Below the pieces are notes generated by a model, which was given only the letters and a program-made list of their open reading frames with translations, was not told the DNA's origin and searched no databases. A stretch of DNA of 64,000 nt, from contig PUXW01000013.1 of NCBI GenBank assembly GCA_009659925.1, forward strand, positions 104,395-168,394. Direction: 5' to 3'. This stretch comes from Nitratiruptor sp. (lineage in GTDB: Bacteria > Campylobacterota > Campylobacteria > Campylobacterales > Nitratiruptoraceae). Shown here piece after piece: positions 47,368-54,563 of the stretch; the stretch's first letter is position 1, and every line of letters begins with the position of its first letter. Made by a program: the position numbers and the translations under genes.

Positions 47368-48561
47368 ATGGAAGGGATGAAGAGGGATCTTTTCGCCAAT
47401 GTAGACGCCATCAAGGAGGAGGTGGTCCAAATACGCCGGACCATCCACCAGCATCCAGAGCTCTCGGGCCAAGAGGCAAGGACCAAGGAGTTCATCAAAG
47501 AGATACTAGAAGACCACGGCTATGCCATTCGCCAATTTCCAAATCACCACGGCCTGATAGCCGACCTCATCGCCGATCCGGAAAGGCCCTTCGTCGCCAT
47601 CCGGGCCGACATGGATGCCCTCCCCATCCAGGAGCGGACCGGCAAACCCTACGCCAGCCAGGTTCCAGGAGTGATGCACGCCTGTGGCCACGACGCTCAC
47701 AGCGCCATTGGCGTTGGCTTGGCCATGGCCTTTGCCCCTTTAAGATCGCGGCTGCCTATGAATCTGCGCTTCATCTTCCAACCATCAGAGGAGAGTCAAG
47801 AGGGCGGGAGCGAGGAGCTTATCCGGGATGGTGCCTTGGAAGGGGTCGTAGCGATCTTCGGCCTTCACGTCTATCCCTACTTGAAGACCGGTCAAATCGG
47901 CTACAAGTATGGGGTGATGATGGCCAGTGCCGATACCTTTGAGATCGAAATTTTTGGCAAGAGCGCCCATGGGGCCAGACCCCACGAGGGGGTGGACGCC
48001 ATCTTGGTAGCCTCTATGTGTGTCAACTCCTTGAACCATATCATCTCCCGGCGCATCGACCCTCTCCATCCTGCCGTCATTAGCCTTGGAACCATCGAAG
48101 GGGGAAAGGCCCCCAACATCATCTGCGACCATGTCCGCCTTACCGGAACGGTACGCAGCGTCAACGATCAGGTACGCCAACAAATTCCGACGATGATGGA
48201 AGAGAGCATCGCTGGAACCTGCCGCTCTATGGGGGCTCACTACCGCTTCCACTACGATTTCGGCAACCCGGAGCTTGTCAACGACGATCGGATGGTCGAC
48301 ATCATCGTCAAGGTGGCTCGGGAGGTGGTAGGTCCCCAAGGGGTTATCGATCTTCAAGAACCTGTCATGGGGGGAGAGGACTTTAGCCGCTACCTCCAGC
48401 TGGTCCCTGGGGCCTTTTTTCGTCTGGGAACCTGCAATCTTGAAAAGCAGAGCTGTTTTCCCCAGCACCATCCCCAGTTCGACATCGATGAGGAGGCCCT
48501 TCCCATCGGGATGAAGGTCCTTGGAGGAGCGGCTTTGGAGGTGATGCGTGGAACCAATTAA
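47368..48561 (+). CDS. M20 family amidohydrolase (hippurate hydrolase-like)
   Basis: A 397-residue dinuclear metal-dependent amidohydrolase of the M20D type. It has IRADMDALPIQE, the metal ligands in HACGHDAHS, the catalytic/metal pair in PSEESQEGGSEE, GLHVYP, and a C-terminal MGGEDFSRYL. Relatives cleave N-acyl amino acids such as hippurate, N-acetyl-diaminopimelate or indole-amino acid conjugates; substrate is not evident. ATG 47368 follows AAAGGAGG. Its 3' end overlaps the next gene by 14 bases. Confidence 0.88.
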   Translation: MEGMKRDLFANVDAIKEEVVQIRRTIHQHPELSGQEARTKEFIKEILEDHGYAIRQFPNHHGLIADLIADPERPFVAIRADMDALPIQERTGKPYASQVPGVMHACGHDAHSAIGVGLAMAFAPLRSRLPMNLRFIFQPSEESQEGGSEELIRDGALEGVVAIFGLHVYPYLKTGQIGYKYGVMMASADTFEIEIFGKSAHGARPHEGVDAILVASMCVNSLNHIISRRIDPLHPAVISLGTIEGGKAPNIICDHVRLTGTVRSVNDQVRQQIPTMMEESIAGTCRSMGAHYRFHYDFGNPELVNDDRMVDIIVKVAREVVGPQGVIDLQEPVMGGEDFSRYLQLVPGAFFRLGTCNLEKQSCFPQHHPQFDIDEEALPIGMKVLGGAALEVMRGTN

Positions 48562-49987
48562 ATTTACCCTTCCCAGCGAAATATCCCTCTGGCCCGTGGT
48601 TCAAAGGGGGTTAGAGGCCATCTTTCAGGTGACCAACTTTCCCGAGAAGGAGGGCTCCGATCTCCTCCAGGCCCTCCAAGAGCTTTTCTCCAATGCCGTC
48701 CACCACGCCTATCGGGGAGAACCAGGCCAAATCGAAATCGCCGTCGAACCCTTCGACAATGCCATCGTCATCCATGTCCACGATTGGGGAGAACCCTTCA
48801 ACGAGGGGCTCTTACGCCACCCAAACTCCCGGGGATTTGCCCGGATCTTGAAGCTCGTAGACGAGTTCAAGTACTTCAACCTCGGTCTAGATGGTAAGAA
48901 GTTCACCATCGCCAAGTATACCCCCATCCAATTGCGCCTCCGAGAAGATGTCCCCTTCTACAGCGATATCGGGGAGGATCGGCAAGATCGCGTCGATGGG
49001 GAGCTAACCGTCCGCCTCTTTCGTCCCGGCGATGAGGTCTGGATCCCCAAGCTCCTCTACCGCAATTATGGCTACACCTACTTCAAGGATACCTTCTACT
49101 ACCCCCAAAAGATCCTTGAGCTTGAGCGAAATGGACGGGTCATTTCGGTTGTCGCCCAGCGGGGACGAGAGATCGTAGGCCACTTCGCCATGGTCCGCCT
49201 CCCCCAGTCCAATATCGCCGAGATCGGCATCGCCGTTGTCGATCCCCAGCACAAGGGGAAGGGGATCATGAAGCAGATGTTCCACCTCCTCCTCTTCCAG
49301 GCCCGCAAACTCGGCCTCAAGGCCCTCTTTGGCGAGGCCATCACCTTCCACCCCTACTCCCAGCGGGCCAATGCCCGGTTCGGCTTTTTCACCAGCGCCT
49401 TGATGTTGGGGGATTTGCACCAGATGATCCAGCTCAAGGATCACAAATACCCGATGACCCAGAAACGGGGAGCGGTAGCCCTGGAGTACAAGATCTTGCG
49501 CCCCAGCCTGAAAAGCATCGCCATTCCTGAGCGCTATCGCTTCTGGATCGAGAGAACCTATGCCGTTGGGCTTTTGCCCTACAAGGAGCGCCCCTCCACC
49601 ACTCCTCGGGTGAGTAAGATTGCCACCAAGTTTGATCCCACCTTCAACATCGCCATGATCACCATCGACGATGTAGGTCCCGACTTCCCCCGCCGACTCC
49701 AAAGGGCCATGGAAGAGCTCATCGCCAAACATCCCGACATGATCTATGCCGATGTGAATTTGGAACTCGTGAGCGACATGGAGTTTGCCATCGAGACCTT
49801 ACACCAATTCGACTTTTTCTACTCGGGGATCGCCTTCTTGCGCCGCTTCGACTGGGACTATCTACGGCTCCAATTTGAAGTGAGCGAACAGATCGAAGAG
49901 CAGCGAATTTGCTGCTATAGCCACTTGTGCAAGGCGCTGCACCACTTCATTCTCGAAGACAAACTCCTGGTCCATAAGAAAGCATAA
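48548..49987 (+). CDS. Fusion of RsbW-like ATPase domain and GNAT acetyltransferase
   Basis: A 479-residue two-domain protein. Residues about 1-130 form a HATPase_c_2 (anti-sigma kinase-like) domain with an N-box ALQELFSNAVHHAYRG, a G1-type DWGEPFN and a SRGFARILKLVDEF segment. Residues about 150-330 form a GNAT acetyltransferase domain (IAEIGIAVVDPQHKGKGIMK, the acetyl-CoA loop). A further domain of about 330-479 is unassigned. No sigma factor, STAS or phosphatase gene is adjacent. GTG start 48548 has GGAGGTGAT ideally placed. It overlaps the amidohydrolase gene, so both may share substrate chemistry. Confidence 0.8.
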   Translation: MEPIKFTLPSEISLWPVVQRGLEAIFQVTNFPEKEGSDLLQALQELFSNAVHHAYRGEPGQIEIAVEPFDNAIVIHVHDWGEPFNEGLLRHPNSRGFARILKLVDEFKYFNLGLDGKKFTIAKYTPIQLRLREDVPFYSDIGEDRQDRVDGELTVRLFRPGDEVWIPKLLYRNYGYTYFKDTFYYPQKILELERNGRVISVVAQRGREIVGHFAMVRLPQSNIAEIGIAVVDPQHKGKGIMKQMFHLLLFQARKLGLKALFGEAITFHPYSQRANARFGFFTSALMLGDLHQMIQLKDHKYPMTQKRGAVALEYKILRPSLKSIAIPERYRFWIERTYAVGLLPYKERPSTTPRVSKIATKFDPTFNIAMITIDDVGPDFPRRLQRAMEELIAKHPDMIYADVNLELVSDMEFAIETLHQFDFFYSGIAFLRRFDWDYLRLQFEVSEQIEEQRICCYSHLCKALHHFILEDKLLVHKKA

Positions 49988-49997
49988 ACCGCTTTTA

Positions 49998-50006
49998 TGC
50001 TACAAT
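49998..50006 (+). promoter_or_regulatory. Extended -10 promoter for the DUF2231-like gene
   Basis: TGC-TACAAT (49998-50006) is an extended -10 box in the 49-base gap before the gene at 50037. It leaves a leader of about 24 bases that includes AAAGGA. Confidence 0.55.
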
Positions 50007-50036
50007 CTATCAAACCCGACACAAAAAGGATGGAAG

Positions 50037-50915
50037 ATGGAGCAACTCATTCAACTCCTGGATGGGATCAAGCTGCCAGTGGAGATTCCTCTCCTCCTCC
50101 ATGGACCTGTGGTCCACTTTGCCATCGCGATCCCCGTGATCGCCCTCTTGCTCGAACTCGTCAACCTCGCTCTGCGGCGCCGTTGTGTTGGCGTCATTTC
50201 GGGGTTACTCCTCATCTTGGCCGGCCTCGTCTATATTGCCGCCTTCTTCACGGGAAAGGTGGATGGGAGCGAGGCCTACTCCCTCCTTTCGGCCGAAGGG
50301 AAAGAGGAGCTTCAAGAGCACAAGCTCCTTGGAGTCTACTTACTCCTTGGGATCTGGGGGGTGGTCCTCTTGAAGTTGATCTTCATGATGATCAACCGCT
50401 TCTGGGCCAAACTCCTCTTCACCCTAGCCCTAGCAGGTTTTGTGGCTGCTAGCTTCATCCAGGGCAAACACGGGGGCGAACTGGTCTACACCTACGGAGC
50501 CAATGTCAAGGCTGTAAGTGCCCTGGACGACAAGATCATGGAGCTTGAAGAGCAGGTAGAAAGCCTGCAGTCCAAGTGCAAGGAATCGACGCCCTCCACA
50601 ACCCCAAAAACCACCCCAGCTCCTACGACCACATCGAGCAGCTCCTCCAGCCAGGAGGCACCATCTCAGCCATCTCCCGCCACCAGCTCTAGCGCTTCTT
50701 CCACATCGTCTCAAAGTGCCATTCAGGAGAAGGCGGTAGAGGCGATCGAACAGCTGCGAGGAAAAGAGAGCCAGAGCCTCTCTTCAGCGGTAAGCTCCGC
50801 CGCCCAGGAGGTCAAAGAGGTGGTGGAAGAGGGGAGTGGAGAGATCCGGGCCCTCCTTCCGGCTCCCTCCTCTCAAAAGGCCTCCTCTTCGATGATGGAG
50901 GATATCCAGCAGTAA
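50037..50915 (+). CDS. DUF2231-like four-span membrane protein with Ser/Thr-rich tail
   Basis: A 292-residue protein. The first about 145 residues hold four predicted membrane spans (near 22-45, 52-72, 92-117, 122-142), starting with PLLLHGPVVHFAIAIPV, typical of DUF2231 proteins that often accompany respiratory or haem proteins. A short coiled coil (about 165-182) is followed by a low-complexity tail rich in Ser, Thr, Pro and Ala to about 235, then a charged helical end. The tail lacks N-glycosylation sequons but would be a candidate for O-glycosylation if exported. AAAGGA precedes the ATG. Confidence 0.7.
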   Translation: MEQLIQLLDGIKLPVEIPLLLHGPVVHFAIAIPVIALLLELVNLALRRRCVGVISGLLLILAGLVYIAAFFTGKVDGSEAYSLLSAEGKEELQEHKLLGVYLLLGIWGVVLLKLIFMMINRFWAKLLFTLALAGFVAASFIQGKHGGELVYTYGANVKAVSALDDKIMELEEQVESLQSKCKESTPSTTPKTTPAPTTTSSSSSSQEAPSQPSPATSSSASSTSSQSAIQEKAVEAIEQLRGKESQSLSSAVSSAAQEVKEVVEEGSGEIRALLPAPSSQKASSSMMEDIQQ

Positions 50916-50919
50916 CCCA

Positions 50920-50940
50920 AGCCCCTCCCTCGGAGGGGTT
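50920..50940. terminator. GC-rich hairpin between convergent genes
   Basis: CCCCTCC (50922-50928) and GGAGGGG (50932-50938) form a perfect seven-base-pair stem with a three-base loop, extendable by a G-T and an A-T pair. It fills the 27-base gap between the DUF2231-like gene and dapE. Neither strand has a U tract after it, so it may act as a weak bidirectional terminator or a 3' end protector. Confidence 0.45.
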
Positions 50941-50942
50941 GG

Positions 50943-52037
50943 CTAGAAGAGCTCGATGAGCTTGCGAAAAACCTGGTAGAGTCCCCTGACCTCCTCTTGA
51001 TGGGTACGCTCGTTGGGAGCGTGGATCCTATCGTTGCGTACCCCAAACTCGACGACCTTGACCCCATGTTCGGCAAAAAATCGAGCGTCACTGGTACCCC
51101 CTGCGGTGGAGTGTTTTGGCTCTATGCCGACTACCTCTTTGATGGCCCGATCCATGAGCTGGACCACTTTGGAGTTGGGATCGGTGAGGAAGGGTTTGGC
51201 CGACTGGCTCAAGTGTAGGGTATAGTTCATCCCATCGAAGTGGCGCCGAACGAAGCGTTCCACATCCTCGATGTCGGTCTGGGTGCTGTTGCGTACATTG
51301 AACATCAGCTTGAGGCTTCCCGGGGTCACATTGGTCACCTCCATCCCTGCCCGGATATCGGTGATGACAAACTTACTTGGAGCAAAGAAGGCATCCCCCC
51401 GATCCAAGTCGACGCCGGCCATGGCAGGGAGCACCTGGGCCACCTTGTGGATCGGATTGATGGCCTTTTCGGGGTAGGCAGCATGGCCCTGTTTGCCGAT
51501 TTTCTCGATCACTCCGTTGATGGATCCCCGTCTGCCGATCTTGATGAGATCGCCAAATTGCTGGTGGCATGTTGGCTCTGCCACCACTGCATAATCGGGA
51601 ATGAGGCCGAGGGGGCGGAGTTGCTCCAAGACGTAGCGGGTTCCCCACCGGGCCTCCCCCTCCTCGTCGCTGGTCAGGAGCAGAGAGAGGGTACCTGGGA
51701 AGGTGGAGCTCTCTTTGAGGGCTTGGACAGCTGCGGCTACCCCACTCTTCATGTCCTGGGCCCCCCGTCCATAGATAAAGCCCTCCCGCTCCACCGGCTC
51801 AAAAGGATCGCTCTCCCACCCCTCCCCAGGAGGGACCACATCGACATGGCCCCCAAAACACAGGTGCTCCCCAGGTCCGAAGGAGCGAAAGAGGAAGAGA
51901 TTGCGCACCCCCTCTTTTTCAAACCAGAGGGCCTCGAAGTCGTCGAGATAGTCCCGGATGAACTCCAAACTCCCCCCATCGTCGGGGGTGATGCTGGGAA
52001 AGCGCAAAAGCTCTTTGAAGAGTTCAATCACCTCCAT
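50943..52037 (-). CDS. dapE: Succinyl-diaminopimelate desuccinylase
   Basis: Releases LL-diaminopimelate for lysine and peptidoglycan synthesis. The 364-residue M20 peptidase-fold protein has the zinc ligands in [10 protein letters not shown] and [10 protein letters not shown], catalytic glutamate in TSDEEGEA, and the C-terminal [11 protein letters not shown] 52037 lies 14 bases inside the preceding esterase gene. Confidence 0.93.
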   Translation of the reverse strand: MEVIELFKELLRFPSITPDDGGSLEFIRDYLDDFEALWFEKEGVRNLFLFRSFGPGEHLCFGGHVDVVPPGEGWESDPFEPVEREGFIYGRGAQDMKSGVAAAVQALKESSTFPGTLSLLLTSDEEGEARWGTRYVLEQLRPLGLIPDYAVVAEPTCHQQFGDLIKIGRRGSINGVIEKIGKQGHAAYPEKAINPIHKVAQVLPAMAGVDLDRGDAFFAPSKFVITDIRAGMEVTNVTPGSLKLMFNVRNSTQTDIEDVERFVRRHFDGMNYTLHLSQSAKPFLTDPNSKVVQLMDRAIKEVVGIEPKHSTAGGTSDARFFAEHGVKVVEFGVRNDRIHAPNERTHQEEVRGLYQVFRKLIELF

Positions 52038-52578
52038 GGGATCCTCCTCGGAAACGATCGATCATGAAAAGATAGTCCTCGATATTCTCGAAGCGATGGT
52101 TCCCCCCATACTCCACGACCCGCCGCTGGTTCTGGTAATACTCCAGGGCGATGCGATAATCCAAGACCTCATCCCCCGTTTGCAAGAGGACCAGGAAGAG
52201 CCCTGAGGGTAGGGCAGGTACTTGAAAAAGGGGCAACTGGTCTATGAACTCTTGACTCCAGTAGAAAGGAGCTCCATCACAAAAACGCCGTTGCCATCCC
52301 ACATAGCGGGCCAGAGTCTCATAGGGGCGGGTGGAAGGATTGATCAAAACGGCCCGGATTCCGTGGCGCCAAGCCAAATAGGTGGCATAATAGCCCCCCA
52401 GGGAGGAGCCAACGAGCAGATCGATCCCTCCCGTGGCAATGAGCTCCTCCAAACGATCTATGGCTTTGCGAGGCTCAACGGGAAGATCGGGGGCTTCAAT
52501 GGACCCAAAATAGTCCTTTAGAGCCTGACTCTTTTTCCCACGACCACAGGAGGCAAAACCGTGGATGTAGAGGATCAC
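52024..52578 (-). CDS. YqiA-type alpha/beta hydrolase (UPF0227 family)
   Basis: A 184-residue small esterase-like hydrolase. It opens [17 protein letters not shown] and carries a Ser-Asp-His set: nucleophile in GSSLGGYYA, aspartate in [11 protein letters not shown] and histidine in GGNHRFEN. Family members cleave short acyl esters, but natural substrates are unknown. It overlaps both neighbours, ATGA with the lipoprotein gene and 14 bases with dapE. Confidence 0.82.
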   Translation of the reverse strand: MILYIHGFASCGRGKKSQALKDYFGSIEAPDLPVEPRKAIDRLEELIATGGIDLLVGSSLGGYYATYLAWRHGIRAVLINPSTRPYETLARYVGWQRRFCDGAPFYWSQEFIDQLPLFQVPALPSGLFLVLLQTGDEVLDYRIALEYYQNQRRVVEYGGNHRFENIEDYLFMIDRFRGGSHGGD

Positions 52579-52916
52579 CGAGGATCTTCGTAGAAGATGT
52601 AGTTGGTGGAGTAGTCGCTAAATTCGAAGTAGACCTTCTTGCGCCGCTCCTCCTTTTGCAAGATTCCATCGAGGTTGAGGTCGAGGTAGCCATAGCCGTA
52701 GCGGTAGGGGCGGGGGCGGTTATCGTCGGTGCCGTAGGCTGTAGAGATCTTGTCGATCTCCATGAAGCGGCGAACCAGCTTGTTGCCGGCGTAAATTTCC
52801 AAGATCCCATCGGTTCCCGTCCAATTTTGCACGGCCCGGCCCAATTTGTTCTGGACCTCCTGGGTACATCCCCCAAGGAGAACTGCTATAATTGCAAAGG
52901 CGAAGAGTCGATTCAT
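52575..52916 (-). CDS. Lipoprotein with an EF-hand-like loop
   Basis: A 113-residue predicted lipoprotein: the lipobox LLGGC places the modified cysteine at 17. Residues 79-90 read DLNLDGILQKEE, matching every key position of an EF-hand calcium loop (D1, N3, D5, G6, hydrophobic 8, E12). The surrounding sequence is aromatic-rich (YRYGYGY, YFEFSDYSTNYIFYE). Function is unknown; calcium binding is inferred. AAAGGATGGGAAG precedes the ATG, which lies behind a divergent promoter. Confidence 0.75.
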   Translation of the reverse strand: MNRLFAFAIIAVLLGGCTQEVQNKLGRAVQNWTGTDGILEIYAGNKLVRRFMEIDKISTAYGTDDNRPRPYRYGYGYLDLNLDGILQKEERRKKVYFEFSDYSTNYIFYEDPR

Positions 52917-52947
52917 CTTCCCATCCTTTGAATGAGGTGTTGAGGGT

Positions 52948-52957
52948 TACAATTATA
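52948..52957. promoter_or_regulatory. Interleaved divergent -10 boxes, lipoprotein / four-Cys gene
   Basis: TATAAT on the minus strand (52957-52952) faces the lipoprotein gene and TACAAT on the plus strand (52948-52953) faces the 52975 gene. They overlap by two bases. An AAAAGGAG site follows directly on the plus side. Confidence 0.55.
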
Positions 52958-52974
52958 TCCAAAAGGAGCGATTG

Positions 52975-53166
52975 ATGAGTGGTTGGACCTGTAGCTACCA
53001 ATTGGGTGAGCAGTGTACCCTGCTCAAAAAACCCTGCGATCCCGGAGACAAGGGGTGTGTCCTTTATGGCAAGGCACTCTTTAGCAACCCCAACTCCCCC
53101 TCCAACGAGGCCTTGAAACGGCGGGAGGCCCTGGAGCGGGCCAGAAAGGAGCGGGGCTATGAGTAG
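52975..53166 (+). CDS. Small four-cysteine protein, unknown function
   Basis: A 63-residue soluble protein with cysteines at 6, 14, 21 and 28 in its first half (MSGWTCSYQLGEQC, PCDPGDKGC) and a charged helix at the end. There is no signal peptide, so it should be cytoplasmic unless exported by other means. The pattern suggests a small metal or iron-sulfur site. AAAAGGAG lies six bases before the ATG; a TTG one codon earlier is less likely. It overlaps the pentahaem cytochrome gene by eight bases, suggesting a linked role. Confidence 0.72.
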   Translation: MSGWTCSYQLGEQCTLLKKPCDPGDKGCVLYGKALFSNPNSPSNEALKRREALERARKERGYE

Positions 53167-54244
53167 GTGGATTTTCCTTTTCGCGGCTACCCTCCTCCTG
53201 GCGGGCAACTTTGCCCCCAATGAAAGTTGCAAGAGCTGCCATCCCCTCATCTGGGAGGAGTATCAAGGCTCAATGCATGCCAAGGCCACCATCTTCAAAG
53301 ATCCCATCCACAAAGGGGTTTGGGAGCACCATCCAGCCAGGAAAAAGGGGGCCTACAAGTGTGCCCATTGCCACACTCCAGCAGCTGACAACCTCAAAGA
53401 GCTCGTCGCTCCCAACGGCATTGGTCCAGATCCAAAGAACCAGAGCCAGCAAGATGCCGTAGCCTGTGCCTATTGCCACCGGATCCAGGCCATCCACAAA
53501 GGGGATCCCATCAACCGCAACATTATCTCCCCCAAGCCCCGGGTCTATTTCGGGAGCAGGCAGGAGCACATCCCCTCTCCCTTTCACGGGATCGACACCT
53601 CCAATCCCAACTTCCTCAAGGGCAATGTCTGCATGGGATGCCACTCCCACAAGCGGAATAAGTTTGGCCTTAATGTCTGCTCCACCGATCCCAACGGAGA
53701 AATCGAAAACGCCAATTGTGTCAGCTGCCATATGCCCCAGGTTCCAGGGAGTGTTTCGACCCTGAAAGAGCGACCAACCCACGCCTTCCACGGCTTTCCC
53801 GGAGCCCACTTCCACCAAGAGATGCTCCAAGACTACCTGGAGATCGAGTTTCTCCCCCACCTCAAGGGCTTCGAAGTGGCCCTCAACTCCAAACTTCCCC
53901 ACGCCTTCCTGCTCCATCCTGCCCGGGTCGCCTTTGTCGATGTAACTATCACCCGGGGCGATCGGCAGATCTTTCATGATCGCAAGAAATTAGTACGTAT
54001 CATCGGAGCCAACGGGCGCCCTACCCCACCATGGTTGGCCCGGGAGGTCGTCAAAGATACGATGCTCCAGCCCAACGAGAAGAGGATCTTCAAGTATGAC
54101 ATTCCCCTGGAAAAGGGGGATCGGGTGGTGGTGCGCCTTGGCTACAGGTTGGTTAAGCCCCCTCTGGCCAAGAAGTTGGGGATCCAAGATCCTATGGCCA
54201 CCAAACCCATCATCTTCAAAGAGGCTACCTTCACCTATCGCTAA
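53159..54244 (+). CDS. Periplasmic pentahaem cytochrome c
   Basis: A 361-residue exported protein (signal sequence MSRWIFLFAATLLLAG) with five CxxCH haem sites: C24-H28, C68-H72, C103-H107, C158-H162 and C187-H191. Further histidines at HHP and FHGFPGAHFH may be distal ligands. The arrangement resembles cytochrome c554-type multihaem proteins, followed by a beta-rich C-terminal domain (about 220-361) without haem sites. The electron partner is unknown. CcsBA at 5755 is the likely maturation factor. Its last 14 bases overlap the convergent thioredoxin-like gene. Confidence 0.85.
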   Translation: MSRWIFLFAATLLLAGNFAPNESCKSCHPLIWEEYQGSMHAKATIFKDPIHKGVWEHHPARKKGAYKCAHCHTPAADNLKELVAPNGIGPDPKNQSQQDAVACAYCHRIQAIHKGDPINRNIISPKPRVYFGSRQEHIPSPFHGIDTSNPNFLKGNVCMGCHSHKRNKFGLNVCSTDPNGEIENANCVSCHMPQVPGSVSTLKERPTHAFHGFPGAHFHQEMLQDYLEIEFLPHLKGFEVALNSKLPHAFLLHPARVAFVDVTITRGDRQIFHDRKKLVRIIGANGRPTPPWLAREVVKDTMLQPNEKRIFKYDIPLEKGDRVVVRLGYRLVKPPLAKKLGIQDPMATKPIIFKEATFTYR

Positions 54245-54563
54245 AGTAGAGGGCGTAGAGCTTTTCGAGCTTTGGAGCCAAGCGCTCCAAGCTCACGTTC
54301 CGCCCCTCTCGAAGGAACTCTTGACCATCGAAGAAGAGGAGCATCGTCGGAGCGCTGAAGACACCGAAACGCCCCTGGACCCCTGGAAGCTCGGCTACAT
54401 TGGCCTCCAGGAGGCGAATCTTGGGAAAGCGCTGGGTGAAGAGCTCTTCTACCTTGATCTTCAAGGCATCACATACCCGGCACTGGGGAGCACTGATGTA
54501 AACCAGCACAGCTCCGGTGGCAATGGCCTCTTCCAGCTGGTCCATGGAGATCAATCGATCCAT
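54231..54563 (-). CDS. Thioredoxin-like protein
   Basis: A 110-residue thioredoxin-fold protein without a signal peptide. The active site is C28-R-V-C31 in APQCRVCDALK rather than CGPC, and the cis-proline is in SAPT at 70-73. This is typical of the YbbN/TrxA-like 'thioredoxin family' proteins of this phylum. The start is ATG 54563 with GGGAGG just upstream, 13 bases inside the helicase gene, so it is probably translated after the helicase. Confidence 0.82.
   Translation of the reverse strand: MDRLISMDQLEEAIATGAVLVYISAPQCRVCDALKIKVEELFTQRFPKIRLLEANVAELPGVQGRFGVFSAPTMLLFFDGQEFLREGRNVSLERLAPKLEKLYALYFSDR

Noticed and set aside
52884..52892. TGCTATAAT inside the lipoprotein gene, plus strand
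   Set aside because: It could start the 52975 gene, but the nearer TACAAT at 52948 gives a more suitable leader. It was kept only as an alternative.
52575..53166. Toxin-antitoxin pair (lipoprotein and four-Cys miniprotein)
   Set aside because: The genes are divergent, one product is a lipoprotein and neither resembles a toxin or a DNA-binding antitoxin.
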